NCBI GenBank assembly: GCA_028023455.1
Contig: JAQFVV010006220.1
Coordinates: forward strand, 10,125,916 to 10,189,915
DNA: 64,000 nucleotides
From: Epiperipatus broadwayi
Taxonomy: Eukaryota; Onychophora; Udeonychophora; Euonychophora; Peripatidae
Reading direction: 5' to 3'
How positions within the stretch are numbered: the first letter of the stretch is position 1; each line of letters begins with the position of its first letter. Both the position numbers and the translations under genes were made by a program. Positions 10,766 through 24,300 of the stretch are shown in pieces. The notes beneath the pieces are model-generated. The model was not told the DNA's origin. It searched no databases and was given only the letters and a program-made list of their open reading frames with translations.

Positions 10766-11083
10766 AAAAGGTCTACAGTTTCCCTAAAAAGATTTCTTGG
10801 TAGATTACTCATTCATATGTCGTTTTTACAAGCAAAATTATTTAAATTTACAATACAGTGAGGTTTTTGAAGTAACTTCTAAAATACTTTGTATGCAAGC
10901 AATATAATAATTATTCTACAATAACAACGCAAGATGGGGAAAATAAACAAAAGTGCAGAGAATCTGCAGTCAAAAAAAGAAAGAAGCAAAAATATGAGAG
11001 TAATAAAATGAATTTTTCAATCTATTTTTATAGCTTCTCCAGTGATCCTTTTATCTATCTTTAAAAAGTTAACTAAACTATTT

Positions 11084-11581
11084 TGCTCATATACCCTATA
11101 TTACATATATAGACTCAGGTATATAATAAGCCTGTGTTTCAGTTATTACATTGTAGAGATGTCTGCCCATCCTTGCATATGTATTTAATGGATTATGTCC
11201 TGTACATGTGGGGTTCAGATTGACCTTAGGTCAACATGGGTGTGACAAGAATCTCGGCCTCAGGGTGGCCATCGAGCATTCCATCACAGATTTTCAATTG
11301 GATGGACGGTTGAAGAGTTGGAGTGTGTAGTAGATTGGAGCCTGTCCATTAAAGTATGAAGATTGTCTATCTTAATATATAACTGAGCACTTATAGTATA
11401 TATGTGTGGGAGATGATAATCTGGACCAACTGATGATTGCTGGTTTAGCATGAAATACGTATATTGGTGATTATTTTATCTTTTCAGCATATATGTGCTT
11501 GTGTGTATCAGTGTTATTAGATAGAGTGGAGAGTGATGGGTCATCTGAAAGTCTGTGCTCATATACCCTATATTACATATA
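11084..11581 (-). mobile_element. 446-bp insertion flanked by perfect 26-bp direct repeats
   Basis: Bases 11084-11109 and 11556-11581 are identical over 26 bases (beginning TGCTCATATACCCTATATTA). Between them lie 446 bases whose reverse complement is the ~450-bp repeat found in tandem at 8433-9340; shared words include ATCATCTCCCACACATATAT and TTAAGATAG. The interior contains GTTCAGATTGACC and a CG-containing patch (ATCTCGGCCTCAGGGTGGCC). No poly(A), terminal inverted repeat or coding region is visible. The direct repeats look like a target-site duplication, at the long end for LINE-mediated insertion. Confidence 0.75.
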
Positions 11582-11589
11582 ATTTGTTT

Positions 11590-12069
11590 TGTAAAAGGGA
11601 AATATCCTTACTTCCTAATTAAAATAACTCCACTTCAAAAAATTTAATTAATAAAATTGTTTTAAAATTATATTGTCTTTCTTTTTTAAATTAAATTATT
11701 ATCTATAAAAAACATTAAATGAATTAACTATATTTATAAAAGGAAATAAAAAATTGCATTAGACTTTTATTTAAATTTATTTAGCTTAAATATAAGAAAA
11801 ATATTTATTTAGTTTTAAATTTTTAATATCTATTTCATAATTTGAATTGTTATATATTTATAATAATGCATTCGTACATACACATTCACTTTCACACACA
11901 TATTTTATTTTATTTACATAAATCTTTAATAGGATAAAAAAAAGGAGAATAACCTGAATATAAATTTTTAATTAGAAATTATTTTAATTTTTATTTTATT
12001 TATCTTTGAAATCTTTCATGCATCATCCTACTATCTTATTTATGTTTCTTAAAATTGCAAACTTAAATT
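11590..12069. other. AT-rich DNA, nothing recognised
   Basis: Very high A+T, with no repeat shared with other parts of the window and no coding frame. Confidence 0.5.
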
Positions 12070-12462
12070 TTATTGATGGCTCAGTTGGTTAGAGCGTTAC
12101 CTTAAAATTCAATTATCAAGAATGTAAGGACCCAGGTTCGAATCCCATGCTAGTACTGTCACTGATCAGGCCAGCAACACCCGAAAAAGAGGGGAGAAAA
12201 ATACCTCTCGAAACGTTGTGCATATACTAACCTGTTTGCTGTGATATTACTAACAGTTAGTGTATATACTAACCTGTTTGCTGTGATATTATTAACATTT
12301 GTTTGCTGTGATATTACTAACAGTTGGTGCATATACTAACCTGTTTGCTGTGATATTACTAACAGTTGAATGCATTTGGAATATTTAACTAAAATTAAAC
12401 TTTTCTAAAGACATTCAACACACATATTAGATGATGGAAATAGTCCAATATAAAAATACAAT
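12070..12462 (+). mobile_element. tRNA-headed SINE-like unit, copy C, with internal tandem expansion
   Basis: This is the best-preserved head: A box TGGCTCAGTTGG (12077-12088) and B box GGTTCGAATCC (12135-12145), both consensus. The body has GAGGGGAGAAAAATACCTCTC followed by GAAACGTTGTGC (split here for length), a potential stem then a conserved core. A roughly 40-base segment (ACTAACCTGTTTGCTGTGAT, then ATTACTAACAGTT) is repeated about three to four times at 12226-12367. The tail has CATATTAGATGATGGAAATA, as in copies A and B, but lacks the final CAAACCTTCAGG motif. No Penelope coding remnant adjoins it, so it may be a solitary copy. Confidence 0.78.
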
Positions 12463-12479
12463 GTATATGTTATTTATAT

Positions 12480-15400
12480 AAAATATATACAAATAACCTT
12501 CCAAAATGCTATGCTTTATTAAGAAAGCCAAAAATATAAGATAATCCAAGCATGTTAAAGATACTTCATATATATTATCTAGTTAATGTGATACTCTGGA
12601 TGTGAATGTTGGTCATTAATCAGACAAAATACCTATATAATTATATTATTTTAACATGTAGTGCAATTTGAGGGTTTGAGACTAATGTAAAATGTTTAAT
12701 ATATTTTGTATTTGCATTAGGAGCAGTAATTTATTCTATTTACTTTATTCCAGAGTCAACTATAACAAATATAAGTAATCAATGGGCTTAACAGGTAGTG
12801 TTATATCTAAATCTCTAGACTATTTTTGATTATTGATCATTTTCAATAAAAGCAGGAAGGCACTTGAACACTTCGAATGAAAATGAATGAAAATCTGAGT
12901 CCATTTCTGCTCCTCACTGAATAAATCAAGTCAAAAATAATCTATCATTTAATTCCTATATATTTCTTGAGCTTATAATAGTTATTTTTGCAGTAAAAAA
13001 ATAATGAGTTAATGATACCTTAATAGTAAGCAGACAAAGTCACGTGATGCATTATTTAGGAGAAGTTATATTTTATATTTAGGCTCTTTGATCGTCACAT
13101 AATGGTTGTATATGTCTTGGTTAGATTAAAGCTTTTAAGATCTCCTCTATGCTTCATCAAAGAGTTGTCAACAGCTATGAATAATTTGCTTTGAACTTGA
13201 AGAGTTATTGATAAGGAGTCGTATTATATTTTGTTTATACACACGCACACACATACATATATATATAATCACAGCACATCGTATTCATGGGACATAAATA
13301 TGATGTAAAAATATTGAATGTGCACTATAAAAAAAATTAATTAATAGAATTTTAGCTACTATAAAATAGGAATCTTCAAAGATTCCCACTGAAAATAGTC
13401 TACCTTAGCATATTATTTTTGTTACATATATCTATACGAATTGTGTATGAGTGTGTGGAGCTTGTGAAACATTTAAAATTGAGCATTACCTTTTTAAATA
13501 AAGGAATTTCATATCCTAGATCATCTATAATAAAAAAATTAAAAAAGTTATATATATAAAACTTTCATAATTATTATTATAAAATTAACTAATTATTTTA
13601 AATATTGAAACTAAAATATTAATCACATCTAGTCACTTTAAAGATCAAAGTCAATGATAAGATTCAGTAATATGTACCTTAAATTTTATGCCTCAAGATA
13701 AATTATGGTAATTAGATTATAAAATATTATAATCATGTGATAATATTTTTACACCATCAAATTTAATTTTTCATTGCTTAACATAGTTTTATTTTAATAT
13801 TTCAAATTTAGAATACACTCAGCCAATTAATCGTCTTTTAATATCTCAAGCAACATTTATAATAAACGATTAATTAATTGAGAGGTTCATGTGACATTCG
13901 AATACTGAAAGTAATAAACTGAGTTTCTATTTAAGACTTTTAGCTCTGGAGTTCATCATTTTATCATTGTAACGAACCACACAGGTTAACAAGATTGGTG
14001 GCAAGTTTCTACTACTAAACAATAGTTCACTTAACCCGCTGAACTGCATTCAGAAAAAGAATTGTTTTTTTACTTGAGATGAAATATGACAATGTTTTGC
14101 AGGTAATGTACCAATTTTTAATAAATATTTGTTAATTTATTGCCTAGTTTATTTAAAATTGATTAGTAGCACTTAATTATACATATGCAATCCGAAAAGG
14201 GAGTGACAATTCAAATATAAATAAGAATTTAAATACTATACTAGCCCAAATCAATATTAATAATTTACCTTTACGATAAAGTATATTCAAATCTAGCATT
14301 TACTTTAGCGAATTAGTCTCCTTTCTTTTTATCAAGATGTCAAATAATAAATAACAGATACTATACTATCACATGATCACCATAATACAGAATTAATTAT
14401 CAATTTATTTATTTTGTTCTGATTTCAAGCACCATTTGAGGAAAATATATATATATTAGGAACAAATGAATAATTGAATAAGAACATAAGTAGTGGCAGT
14501 AATTATAAAGTTGGGCGAATACCAACCCTAAATTTGAAAAAGATTAAGCAAGATCTCCAAACTATTGGCACAATCATATTATTTACAGTCTAATTGGCAT
14601 ATTTAAAAAATAGCCCAAAAAATTACAGTTTTGCTTTATATTTTAAATAAAATTTGTCTTTCCCTTCCTAGACTGTAGTTATTTCTTTTAGTACCAATTA
14701 ATTTTATTCATTAATTATTGAGACTGAAATATTTCTATTTATTATGCAATCTAAACAAATGTAAACAGTCTTTAAATACCTCAATATAAAAAAAAAACAT
14801 TGAATAAGAAAGCAGTACAAATCAAGCTTATCATTTGCAGGTCAAGGGAGTGAAAGTATGTTGTTTTCATTTTTGTCTTACTCTTTAGTTAACAATAACT
14901 AAATATCTATTTGCTAGTAATACTGGTTGGTTATCCAAGTCAGTTGTAGGTCATGCTTCATGAAAAAAAACAACCTAAGTCTAATTAGAACCTAAAAATA
15001 AACTCAGCTTTATTCACTGATAATCTGTGAAACATAATGGTATTTATTGCACTGCAATTTTTTAGTTTTAAAAATATCTTTTGGATGCTGCAACCCATCC
15101 ATATGTAAATAGTTGTCAATTATTTATTCGAAAGAATGAAGTGTTATGCACATATTTTTTTGATGTGTTGCATATTATTGTAATAAAATTTACATATAGG
15201 GCATAGAAATTAGCACATTTTCACACTATTTCCACAATCAGAGATTCATGTTTAGGTTTGGTAAATCTTGGAAGTTTTTAGGTCACAAGCAGAATTGGGA
15301 TTTTTACTTTTTGATAATTGGCTAATTCATTTAACTCTCAGATAAGTAGAAGTTAAAAGTCTCAAATTAAATTGAACTGATCAGATGTGTGTTGAAGCAT

Positions 15401-15560
15401 TGCAAAAAAAAAACAAAAACAAACAAGAGTGCTGACTCAAAATATATAGTAAATCTAAAAAATGAATTAGTGTAGTTTTTCTTACTATTTTGTGTTGAAT
15501 ATTTATATATTGAGTTTATAAACTCAACATATAAACAATATTACAGTTTTTAATCAATAC
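12480..15560. other. AT-rich intronic DNA, nothing recognised
   Basis: No coding frame and no similarity to other parts of the window was seen. A short CA-rich/TA-rich tract occurs near 13240-13270. Confidence 0.45.
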
Positions 15561-15561
15561 T

Positions 15562-16172
15562 TTTTATTTATTATCAACATTTTGACAGATTGCAGTCTTC
15601 TTCATAGCTATAAATGACAATATACTATTTAATATTTTTATGAGATATAACTTCATAACAAATTTTTTAAGTATGAATTTTAATCATTAATATATACATA
15701 AATTTATCCATACATGTACATGCACATAATGTGTGTATTCTAATTATTTTTAATGACCTTATAAATAATTTATGACTTATCAAATATACAATGCTAAGAA
15801 TATAAATATGGTCACAAAACAAACAAGTTTGAAAATAATATTAAAATAATTTACAAGTTCTCAAAGGATCATTTAAACAAATTTATAAATAACATCCATC
15901 TCATTATGTCAAAACAAATCAATTTTGTCAGATTATCTTTTATCTGAGAAAATAGATTGGCATTGATATATGATTCTTTGGATATAACTTTATAAATATG
16001 TATTTTATGTAAAATTTATATATAAATTAATGATTAAAAACTCTTATGTATTTAAATAATTTTGTTACATAATTGTATGTTATAACACATTAAAATAATA
16101 TATAGTTATTTATAATCCTGAAGAAGACTGCTAGATAGTCAAAATATAGAAAGATTAATCAAAAATGGCAAT
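15562..16172. repeat. ~600-bp segment bounded by imperfect inverted repeats
   Basis: The left arm around 15562-15620 (TTATCAACATTTTGACAG, then GCAGTCTTCTTCATAGCTAT) matches the reverse complement of 16112-16172 (ATAATCCTGAAGAAGACTGC, then TAGTCAAAATATAGAAAG). The interior is very AT-rich and noncoding. This could be a degraded MITE or a chance-selected palindrome; no target duplication was confirmed. Confidence 0.45.
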
Positions 16173-17139
16173 GTTGGTTGTTTGATGAGTTAATAAAGAC
16201 ATGGCATAGATAATAATTTGCAAGATTAAAAAATTTTCAGAAATTATTTCATAAATTTTTACAATATTTTAATACTATTCATTCTAAATTTTTTTTGAAA
16301 TTTGATCAAAACTTTCCCTGCTTTATTTTAATCATGATGTTTTGCTACATAATTATTTATTATTTGAAATCATTTCCAGTTTTTGGGTTTTTTAAATATC
16401 AGTTATCTTTTATTTGATCTTATAAAAAGCAATTCTGCTAAAAGAGATGATTTCACAATATTTATAATTTTTTTTTCTTTTTATCTAACTTGTTTAAAGC
16501 CAGCATAAATATTATTTATTATAAAAAAACATTTTATATCTTTTATTTATTTATTTTATCTTTTTTTCTTCAAATTTCCATTTATATTTTAATAATATCT
16601 TAAATAATATCTTTTTAAAATGCCTATTTAATGAAGTTGTATTTTTTTTCTTTCCTTACTACTGTCTTTATTCAATTATTATCAACAATTTGGCATTGTT
16701 GACTTCTTTTTCTAATCAATTTTGTATTCTTTTTTATTTATTTATTTTTGCATAATTTATATTAAAATTTTTTAATTCCTTTAAATCTTTTTTTTTTGAT
16801 GATTCTAAGAAAAAAGTTCTATTAATTTTATCATTTTTTATTCATTATTTAAATACATTTATGCTCTATTTTCATAAGCAATATACTTAAGAATTTTTAT
16901 AAACCAATTAAAATAAAACTTGACTACTTCACATGACTTTAATTTATCCATTTATGTTATATTAGCATAATTTCACACCATTTTTATGCCACTTACTGTA
17001 AACTTTAGTAAGTAATAATAGATGCTGGATGATAGTCTTATTAAATTTCTATCCTGTGCTGTTCTATCCAATATCCCCAGACTAATATCAAGTTTACAGG
17101 TTTCATCAATGAGGTGCACATAGTTGTTAATAAACTAAA

Positions 17140-18005
17140 GACATAATATACAGACACTGAATTGTTTTCAGATCTGTATGACTAGATCTATTGAAAACAT
17201 TATATGCTTTTCAGTTTGGGCTGATAACTTGATAGTATAACAAAAAGGTAAAAGATAGATTCTGGAAAAAGTGTGTATTAGATCTTAGGTGCATTGGGTC
17301 AAGATCCAAAGCTCCTTACTGATGAAAGCCATAAACTTGAAACTAATCAGGGAATATTGAATAGAACAGCAGATTACAGGGATTTAAAAGAGCTACTATG
17401 TAGCATCTATTATTATTTATTAAAAGTTGCAGTAGATGGCATTGTGATGGTGGAAAATTATGCTGCTGTAACATAAATATATAAAATAAAGTCATGTGGT
17501 AGAGTCATATGATACTTTATTGGTTTATATCAATTCCTGGCCATAATATAGAGGTATCCATAATTACCAAAAACTAAGAATACCATAGTACATAGAAACT
17601 GAAATTATTTCAGATCTATATTACTATGTAAGTTTGTTAGCTTAAACTGAAAATATTTATGTTTTTTTTAATTTAGACCGATAGCTTAATAATATAATAG
17701 AGAGTTAAAAAATAAATGCTGGAAGAATAGTGCATTAAATCCTAAAGAGTCAAGTGTGTTGGTCCAAGATCAAAAGCTCATCATTAATAAAAGCCATAAG
17801 CTTGAGATTAATCTGGGGATATTGATAGGATAACACATGATAGAGATTTAATAAGAACTACCATCAGCATCTATCTCTGGGGATATTGATAGGATAACAC
17901 ATGATAGAGATTTGATAAGAACTACCATCAGCACCTATAATTACTTATTAAAACTTACAATAAGTGGCATAGAAATGGTGGAAAATTATGCTGCTATTAA
18001 GAAAT
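17140..18005. repeat. Diverged tandem duplication of unknown sequence, with a nested 64-bp repeat
   Basis: Two related segments (about 17140-17480 and 17590-18005) share TTCAGATCTRTATKACTA, GGTCAAGATC/GGTCCAAGATC, GCCATAARCTTGARA and GGTGGAAAATTATGCTGCT. Within the second, a 64-base unit (17812-17875 and 17876-17939, starting TCTGGGGATATTGATAGGAT) is duplicated almost exactly. A 60-codon plus-strand frame in the first copy is not kept in the second, so I do not call it a gene. Confidence 0.6.
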
Positions 18006-18009
18006 TTAA

Positions 18010-21000
18010 ATAAATTATTTTTATTTTCACCTTTATAATAATGCATCAAACTTATGTTTTTTTTTATTTATTTATTTGAAATTAGTATTTATTTAAATAT
18101 TCTTTTAAATACCCTTTTCAACTTTTGGTTTCCAGTAAAGAATTTATCAAACTCTATCATATATATTATCAATATTTACATCATCATTTAGATTATTTTA
18201 TTATGGAAATTAATATATGTCAATTGAAGCTATTAACTTATTTAAAAGTTCTTTTGATATTAAAGATAATTGAAATATAAGGTATAATTATGGGATAGGA
18301 TTTTGGTATATATATATATTTGTGTATGTTAGTTTATATTTGAGAAGCCAACCTTGGCAGTAAAAACATTGATTGTGAATTTGTAATTTTTAGTTTGAGC
18401 TAGTTTTTTTAAATTCTGAATTTGGTGTATGGCATTGCTTATCGATATTATTTTATATTTTAAAAATATATAATAAGTAAATGTTTAATGTTAAATAAAA
18501 AAATTTGTTACAATACCAATACAATTTTATTTAAATAAATATTGTATAATTAAAATGTTTGTCTAATTTAATTTTGAGCATTTCACATGCTTAATAAAAT
18601 AAATCTATTCAATACATTATATGAAATAAGAAAAATAGAAAATGTTTAAATTTTAGGCTACATCTTTTACTAAAATATATAACAATAACCAAGCATAGTT
18701 GTTTGCTTTAGAAGAAAATTCTAAAAATAATTTTAACTGAAGAGAAATAAAATAATTAAAACATAACTACATTTTGTGAAGATTAGCTATGATTTAAAAA
18801 GAACATGAGATTGTTTCCAAAATTAATAGTAATTGATATAATTTATATTTCTTAAATAGTAAATACTTTATAATAATACAATTTTTTCAAAAATATTTTT
18901 AAATAAAATTAAAACCAAAGTTTGCATGAATGAATACAGTTTTTATTAGCATTCTCTTTACTCTTAAATTTGTATGGAGTATCATGCAATGAATTATCAC
19001 TTAAAAATAATAATTTTATGACATGCTTTGGGTACCAAACAAGTATGCATTTTACTTGTTCAACTTTAGGTAAGACGACTTATCGACATGGAGATATTCT
19101 GCTTATAGAAATTGGTATTGTGATGTTACTAGCATTTTGGATTCCTTTAAGACAATTAAAAATTCATCAGATCCAATTTTGCATGACTTTTTGAATAAAC
19201 TAAAATATTTACAAATTATTCACAATGTAATATGGATATTATCTCAAATGGTTTCAAAGTTACAAGTAGGAAATGTGAAAATATGGACTGCAATAATCAA
19301 GAAATAATTTGTTTATGTAATTCGTGTAATTTATGCGAGATGGAAACTTCTCTATTGAAGAATAAATTTGATTTTATGGAATGATTTTAGTTGGATTATA
19401 AAATTGAAATATTAGAATTTACCTTTTTAAGAAAATGAAAATATGCCTTTAATTATTAGGTGGATAAACTTAATATTGAAAATATTCATAGTAATAACAT
19501 AGAAAACATTTTTTATATAAAACTTGGATCATGTGCTCCAGGTTTTGTTGTAGCAAGTTTTAAATCATGTAATTTGTTGTTAAAATATTTTTAATTAAAG
19601 GAAAATCTGTTTTATCTGCTTCTGATATTCGTCCATGGAAAATAATAACCAACATATTTAGATAAATCAGCTTTTAACATTATTCAATAGAAGACTTTTA
19701 TGGTTATATATATATTAATGCTACAATATATATATATATGTTGTAGCATTATATTTCTAGTACAAATGCTATCATGTTCTGTAAAGTATGAACTGTTAAA
19801 AAAATTTCTTGATTGTATATTTTATAGTAGGTAGATTAAGTGACAGGTTTAAAAACAAAGATAAACTACCAAAGTTAATATGCAATGAGGTAATCATTTT
19901 TTTAATATTAAGTCTTCAAATATTATTAAAAAGGTAAAAGGTAATGTGATTGGAATCAGACTGCACTCGTAAATAAAAGCAAATTTTCTTTATAACAATT
20001 TAAAAACATTTAGTGAATTGTTTTAGCAATGGTTATAAACCCAGGTAAGCAGTGAGTAGTAGATAGTGAATTTACAGTAAATGATGCCATAGGTAGTCAA
20101 ACCTTATTAAGTGGTAATATTTACAAGTTCAAAACAAAAACTCTCTATTAAATAAGTGAAAGTGATAGTAATTAAAAATATATAAATTTTTTTATTGGAT
20201 TTATGTATAAATGTATTTTGAATGTATGAATAATATTTACCAAATTAAAAAAAATGCGTTAGAAAGACCAACAAAACAATTCATGGAAACATTAGACAGT
20301 TAAATGTTTAGATTCAGTAAATGTTTTAAAATAACAGATGACAAACCTAATGAAAATATTGACATTAAAATATTCACGAAATTTCATTGAGCTAATGATG
20401 TTTATTGACTGGGTTTATTATTCTAATAAAGTTTGTCAATAAATAGATAAATGCATTTTGTTTATTTATTTATAGTAAATTGATATAAAACATTTTCAAA
20501 AATGATTGTATATTCACACCAATTGAGAGAAAACCATAAAATCTGATCTGATTAATTATGGTGTTATGGAAATGTTTCAGAAATCTACTATAAAGATGCA
20601 TTGTGGAACAATATGATGTCATCGCAAAAAACTTATAAATACTGGCAAATTTAAAATGAGAGGGGAATCTTTAAAATTTTCAGTGCAGTCAAGGCTCACT
20701 TATATTTTTCTTAAAAATTGCCATATTGTTCTAATCTACATGAGGATGGCTAAGTAGAAAGCATTACCAGGGAGTCTGTCCAAGACAGGGACAGGTCTCC
20801 ACTCTGTTTCAATAAAATCAATGGATATATGATAAATTGTAATATAAAAAGAAAAAAAGGAAAACATTGTTTTATTTTAATTCTCAGTCAAGAAAAGCTA
20901 TAGTTAGTAATAGCGAAATTCTAGAACATTTGATTAAATTCATCAAAAGGATTATATAGCTCAATTGTATCTCTTCAATTTTGAAAGAATATGCTTGTAA

Positions 21001-24000
21001 TATCTATTTCATTAAAAATTTAAAGTTTTTACCCCAGGAGTTTATCCTGTAAATGAAGCACTCACTGAACAATTATGGAAATGCCTCACCTTTGAAAATA
21101 AATAATATATTGCCAGTTAAAAAAAGCAATTAAAATAACTTCTTTAAATCATCATCAGAATAAAGGTAGTAAAGTAATTGATGAATTTCTTTTGTTCTAG
21201 TGTTATTTGAAGGTTTTTTTTTTTATATATATGTGCAACCAACAGGAGAGGAGATTACAGAAATTCCAAAATATTTTATATTAGAAATAAAAATTTTCCA
21301 TGATGGATTAATTTAATCAGGATGATCTTGGCCTTCATTAAACTTAGATAGTAATACCACAGAGAATTAAATTTTCTTTTATACAAGAGTACCATTATTT
21401 AATAATTTTGGGAATATTCGATATCTAAGTGCCATATAAATGTTATAAAAATAGCATGATATTTATTTTGTGTTTTAATTAATATGTTAAATAAATTATT
21501 AGAGTAATAAATGTGACTGATATGATCATATAACTCCAGTGAAAATCCAAGTAGTATAGTTTATATTCGATATTTAAACATAACATATGAAAGATAAGTG
21601 AGAGTGAATACATAATAAGTATTTGGAGTTGGGGAGAGATTACATTCTTAATCATTATTTAAAATTTTGAAATATATATATTAAGTCATATTTCATTATC
21701 TGCTTTTAAATTGACTAACATTTTAGCATTAAATTGATAATTTTGGAATGTTTGGTCCGATTATAAGTTCAAAGTGAAAATGTGATAAAATCCGGCAGTC
21801 TATCTCCTTTAACATGTATGTTATATTGCCACACATATCATGATTCTATATACCAAATGTAGCCATACTTGATTCACCATGTTCACTTCTAAAGAAGCAG
21901 TATACATTCAGTTTTAATATTTGCTATTATAGACGATAATCAGTATTATATTATTGTTATATTATTTTGTTATTTGCATGAAATAAACAATGTTATTATT
22001 TTAAAATAATATGGTATTATTTTTCTTTAATCATCATCTTAATATAATTTAAATCATGTCATGCTATCACTCTACTTATTCATCTAATGTTATTTTATTA
22101 TATTTGCTATTTTAACCTAGGATATTAAAGGTAGAAAGCATACATAAAATCCCTTATCCATATATTTACCTTTACAGTAGTAAATGTTCATTAAAAAAAT
22201 GACCCTGAGATAATTAATCTGATTAGTCCTAATACATATTTATTAATATAAACACTGAGGTTATGTAATTTATGATTAGATAAAGCAAAATCATATAAGC
22301 CTGAAATTATTTAATAATAAACCAATAATTGTTAATGTAATAAAGTTTATATTATATTTTGAAAGTATAATTGTAAAATTGCAAATCCCTAAGAAATTGT
22401 TTATATTTATTGTTTATTTTTATTTGGGAAATCTGGAGTGAGGGCATTTGCATGGGTTAGAGTCTTATGAAGGTTTAACCATACATGAAGTTGTTTTAAA
22501 TACAAGTCGGCATAATTGGAATCACATTTTTTTTAGCTTTCTCATTCTGATTTCCGTTTTAACCCAGTTAACATGTTACTTACTGCAATTCTTTCAATAA
22601 AACCAAATATTAGAGTTACAATATATATTTTCTTCAAGAGTTTAGCTTTTATTCAAAATGATTTAATTTATGTAAGAAATAATTCTCCCTGAATTTTAAT
22701 GAGAAAAGAGAGCCAATAGCAATCATTGTGAAATTTATTTTCTAAAATGAAACGATATAATTGTTTGTTACCGGGGGAAGGGGGTTCCTATAAAAATTTC
22801 ATTTAAACATACATAATATCAATCTCCTTTTGAGAATTTATGTTTTATTTTTGTAATTTTTTTTTCTGTTTTATGATATAATAATTTTGACTGAAACTCA
22901 GATATCTTTACAGGAAAAAAAATTATTTAATTTAGATAGCTATAGGAGCATTCTTTTCATCTTATACCCATTTGTGGTAAGAAAGTATAATGTTGTTTTT
23001 TGTTTTTTTTTATAAAAATAGGCTTACATTTTTCTTTTAATATTCCAATCTTCACATCGGTAGAATGTGTTTTTGCCAATATTGAGATTACCTCAGTTTG
23101 TTTTTTTCTATCTTGATTTGGTATAGATTGTGTGTACAATTTTTGATTTTGTTGCTGAAACTTGTTACTGTGTTATTACATTTACATTCGATTTCGAAAG
23201 TGTTTTTATGGGTGATTTGAGTATTCATTCAACAATTAATACTCATAAGCTTATCTTACATTATTTGAATTTGCTTAATAGTTATCGCTTTATTAATAAA
23301 AACGTGAATCTAATAACGACTGAGTAGAATAAAATATATGTATGGGGAAAAAATAGTTTAAATTAAATCAAGGACTGAATTATGACTCACCATTAAATGA
23401 ATTTTGCAACTGAATTAAAATTTTTGAATTGTATACAACAATTCTTGTTCATGTATTATTCAATTGTCATTTACAAAATTGAAATTGTTAGTAGGTAATC
23501 ATAAATGGGATACATTTATATTGAATGATGTTAATACTGGGTTTTAAAGATTTGTAGTATTTGTGCAGGTTTAATTGTGAAAGTAAAGATTCGTTCAGAA
23601 TTGATATGTAAAAGAAAGACATTCGGCTTCAATAATTGATGATTTGGTGAATAAAATAAATCAAAAAAAGTTGATGAAATCATTGGGAAAAGCATAAATA
23701 AATTTGAAAAAACTATAATGTTGAAATTAAATTTGACACTAAAAAATTAAAATTGCAATATTATCAGAAGTATCTTCAGGACACAAATGTATTTTTGGAA
23801 TAGAAAACGATCACCTCTTTGATTATATATATATATTAAAAGAATTATGATAATTTATTTATCTAGATGGATTTTAGCTATCATGTAATATATATGAAAT
23901 TAAATTTAAAATTATCATACATAGATTATCAAAATTGTAAAAAAATATTTTACGAAATTGCTTAGATGTAAATTATATCAGTTTTCTTAATTTAGCCTGC

Positions 24001-24294
24001 TTTAGATAAGAGGCCTTTCTCCCTACTCCATAGCCATTTCTCTGAGAAATCAATGAATATTAATAAGAAATGTAAACATGTATTTAATTAGTTTTGCTAA
24101 TCTGTCTTATTCTCTATTCAGAATTATTGTCAGAAAAAGACCAATTAGCAAGAAACTCAATGAAGAAATTTGTATTTCTATCTAGTGCCCATTCATTTAT
24201 TTATAATTTCCATATAAGTATTTATAGAGTGAGGTGATGAAGATTTATGTTGCACAAATAATATATTAATATTATAAATAGAAATTTTGTTATT
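18010..24294. other. AT-rich intronic DNA, mostly unrecognised
   Basis: Small items only. A perfect 11-bp-arm palindrome, TAATGCTACAA at 19716-19726 and TTGTAGCATTA at 19741-19751, encloses a TA loop. A possible degraded tRNA-SINE head (GGATGGCTAAGTAGAAAGC) lies near 20741. Overlapping short frames on both strands at 22957-23327 resemble no family I know. An unseen exon of the GAREM-like gene should lie between 24.3 and 4.4 kb, perhaps here, but I could not identify it. Confidence 0.4.
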
Positions 24295-24300
24295 ACTTAC

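Noticed and set aside
18970-19194. 74-codon plus-strand frame considered as a transposase fragment
   Set aside because: No catalytic or DNA-binding motif could be recognised, and neighbouring sequence is closed in all frames.
20741-20830. Possible third SINE family (GGATGGCTAAGTAGAAAGC start)
   Set aside because: Only a weak A-box match, no acceptable B box and no target duplication. Mentioned in the intron entry only.
22957-23327. Overlapping short frames on both strands, considered as a hidden GAREM exon
   Set aside because: No proline-rich or SAM-like motif, no convincing splice sites with the right phase, and both strands are open to a similar degree.
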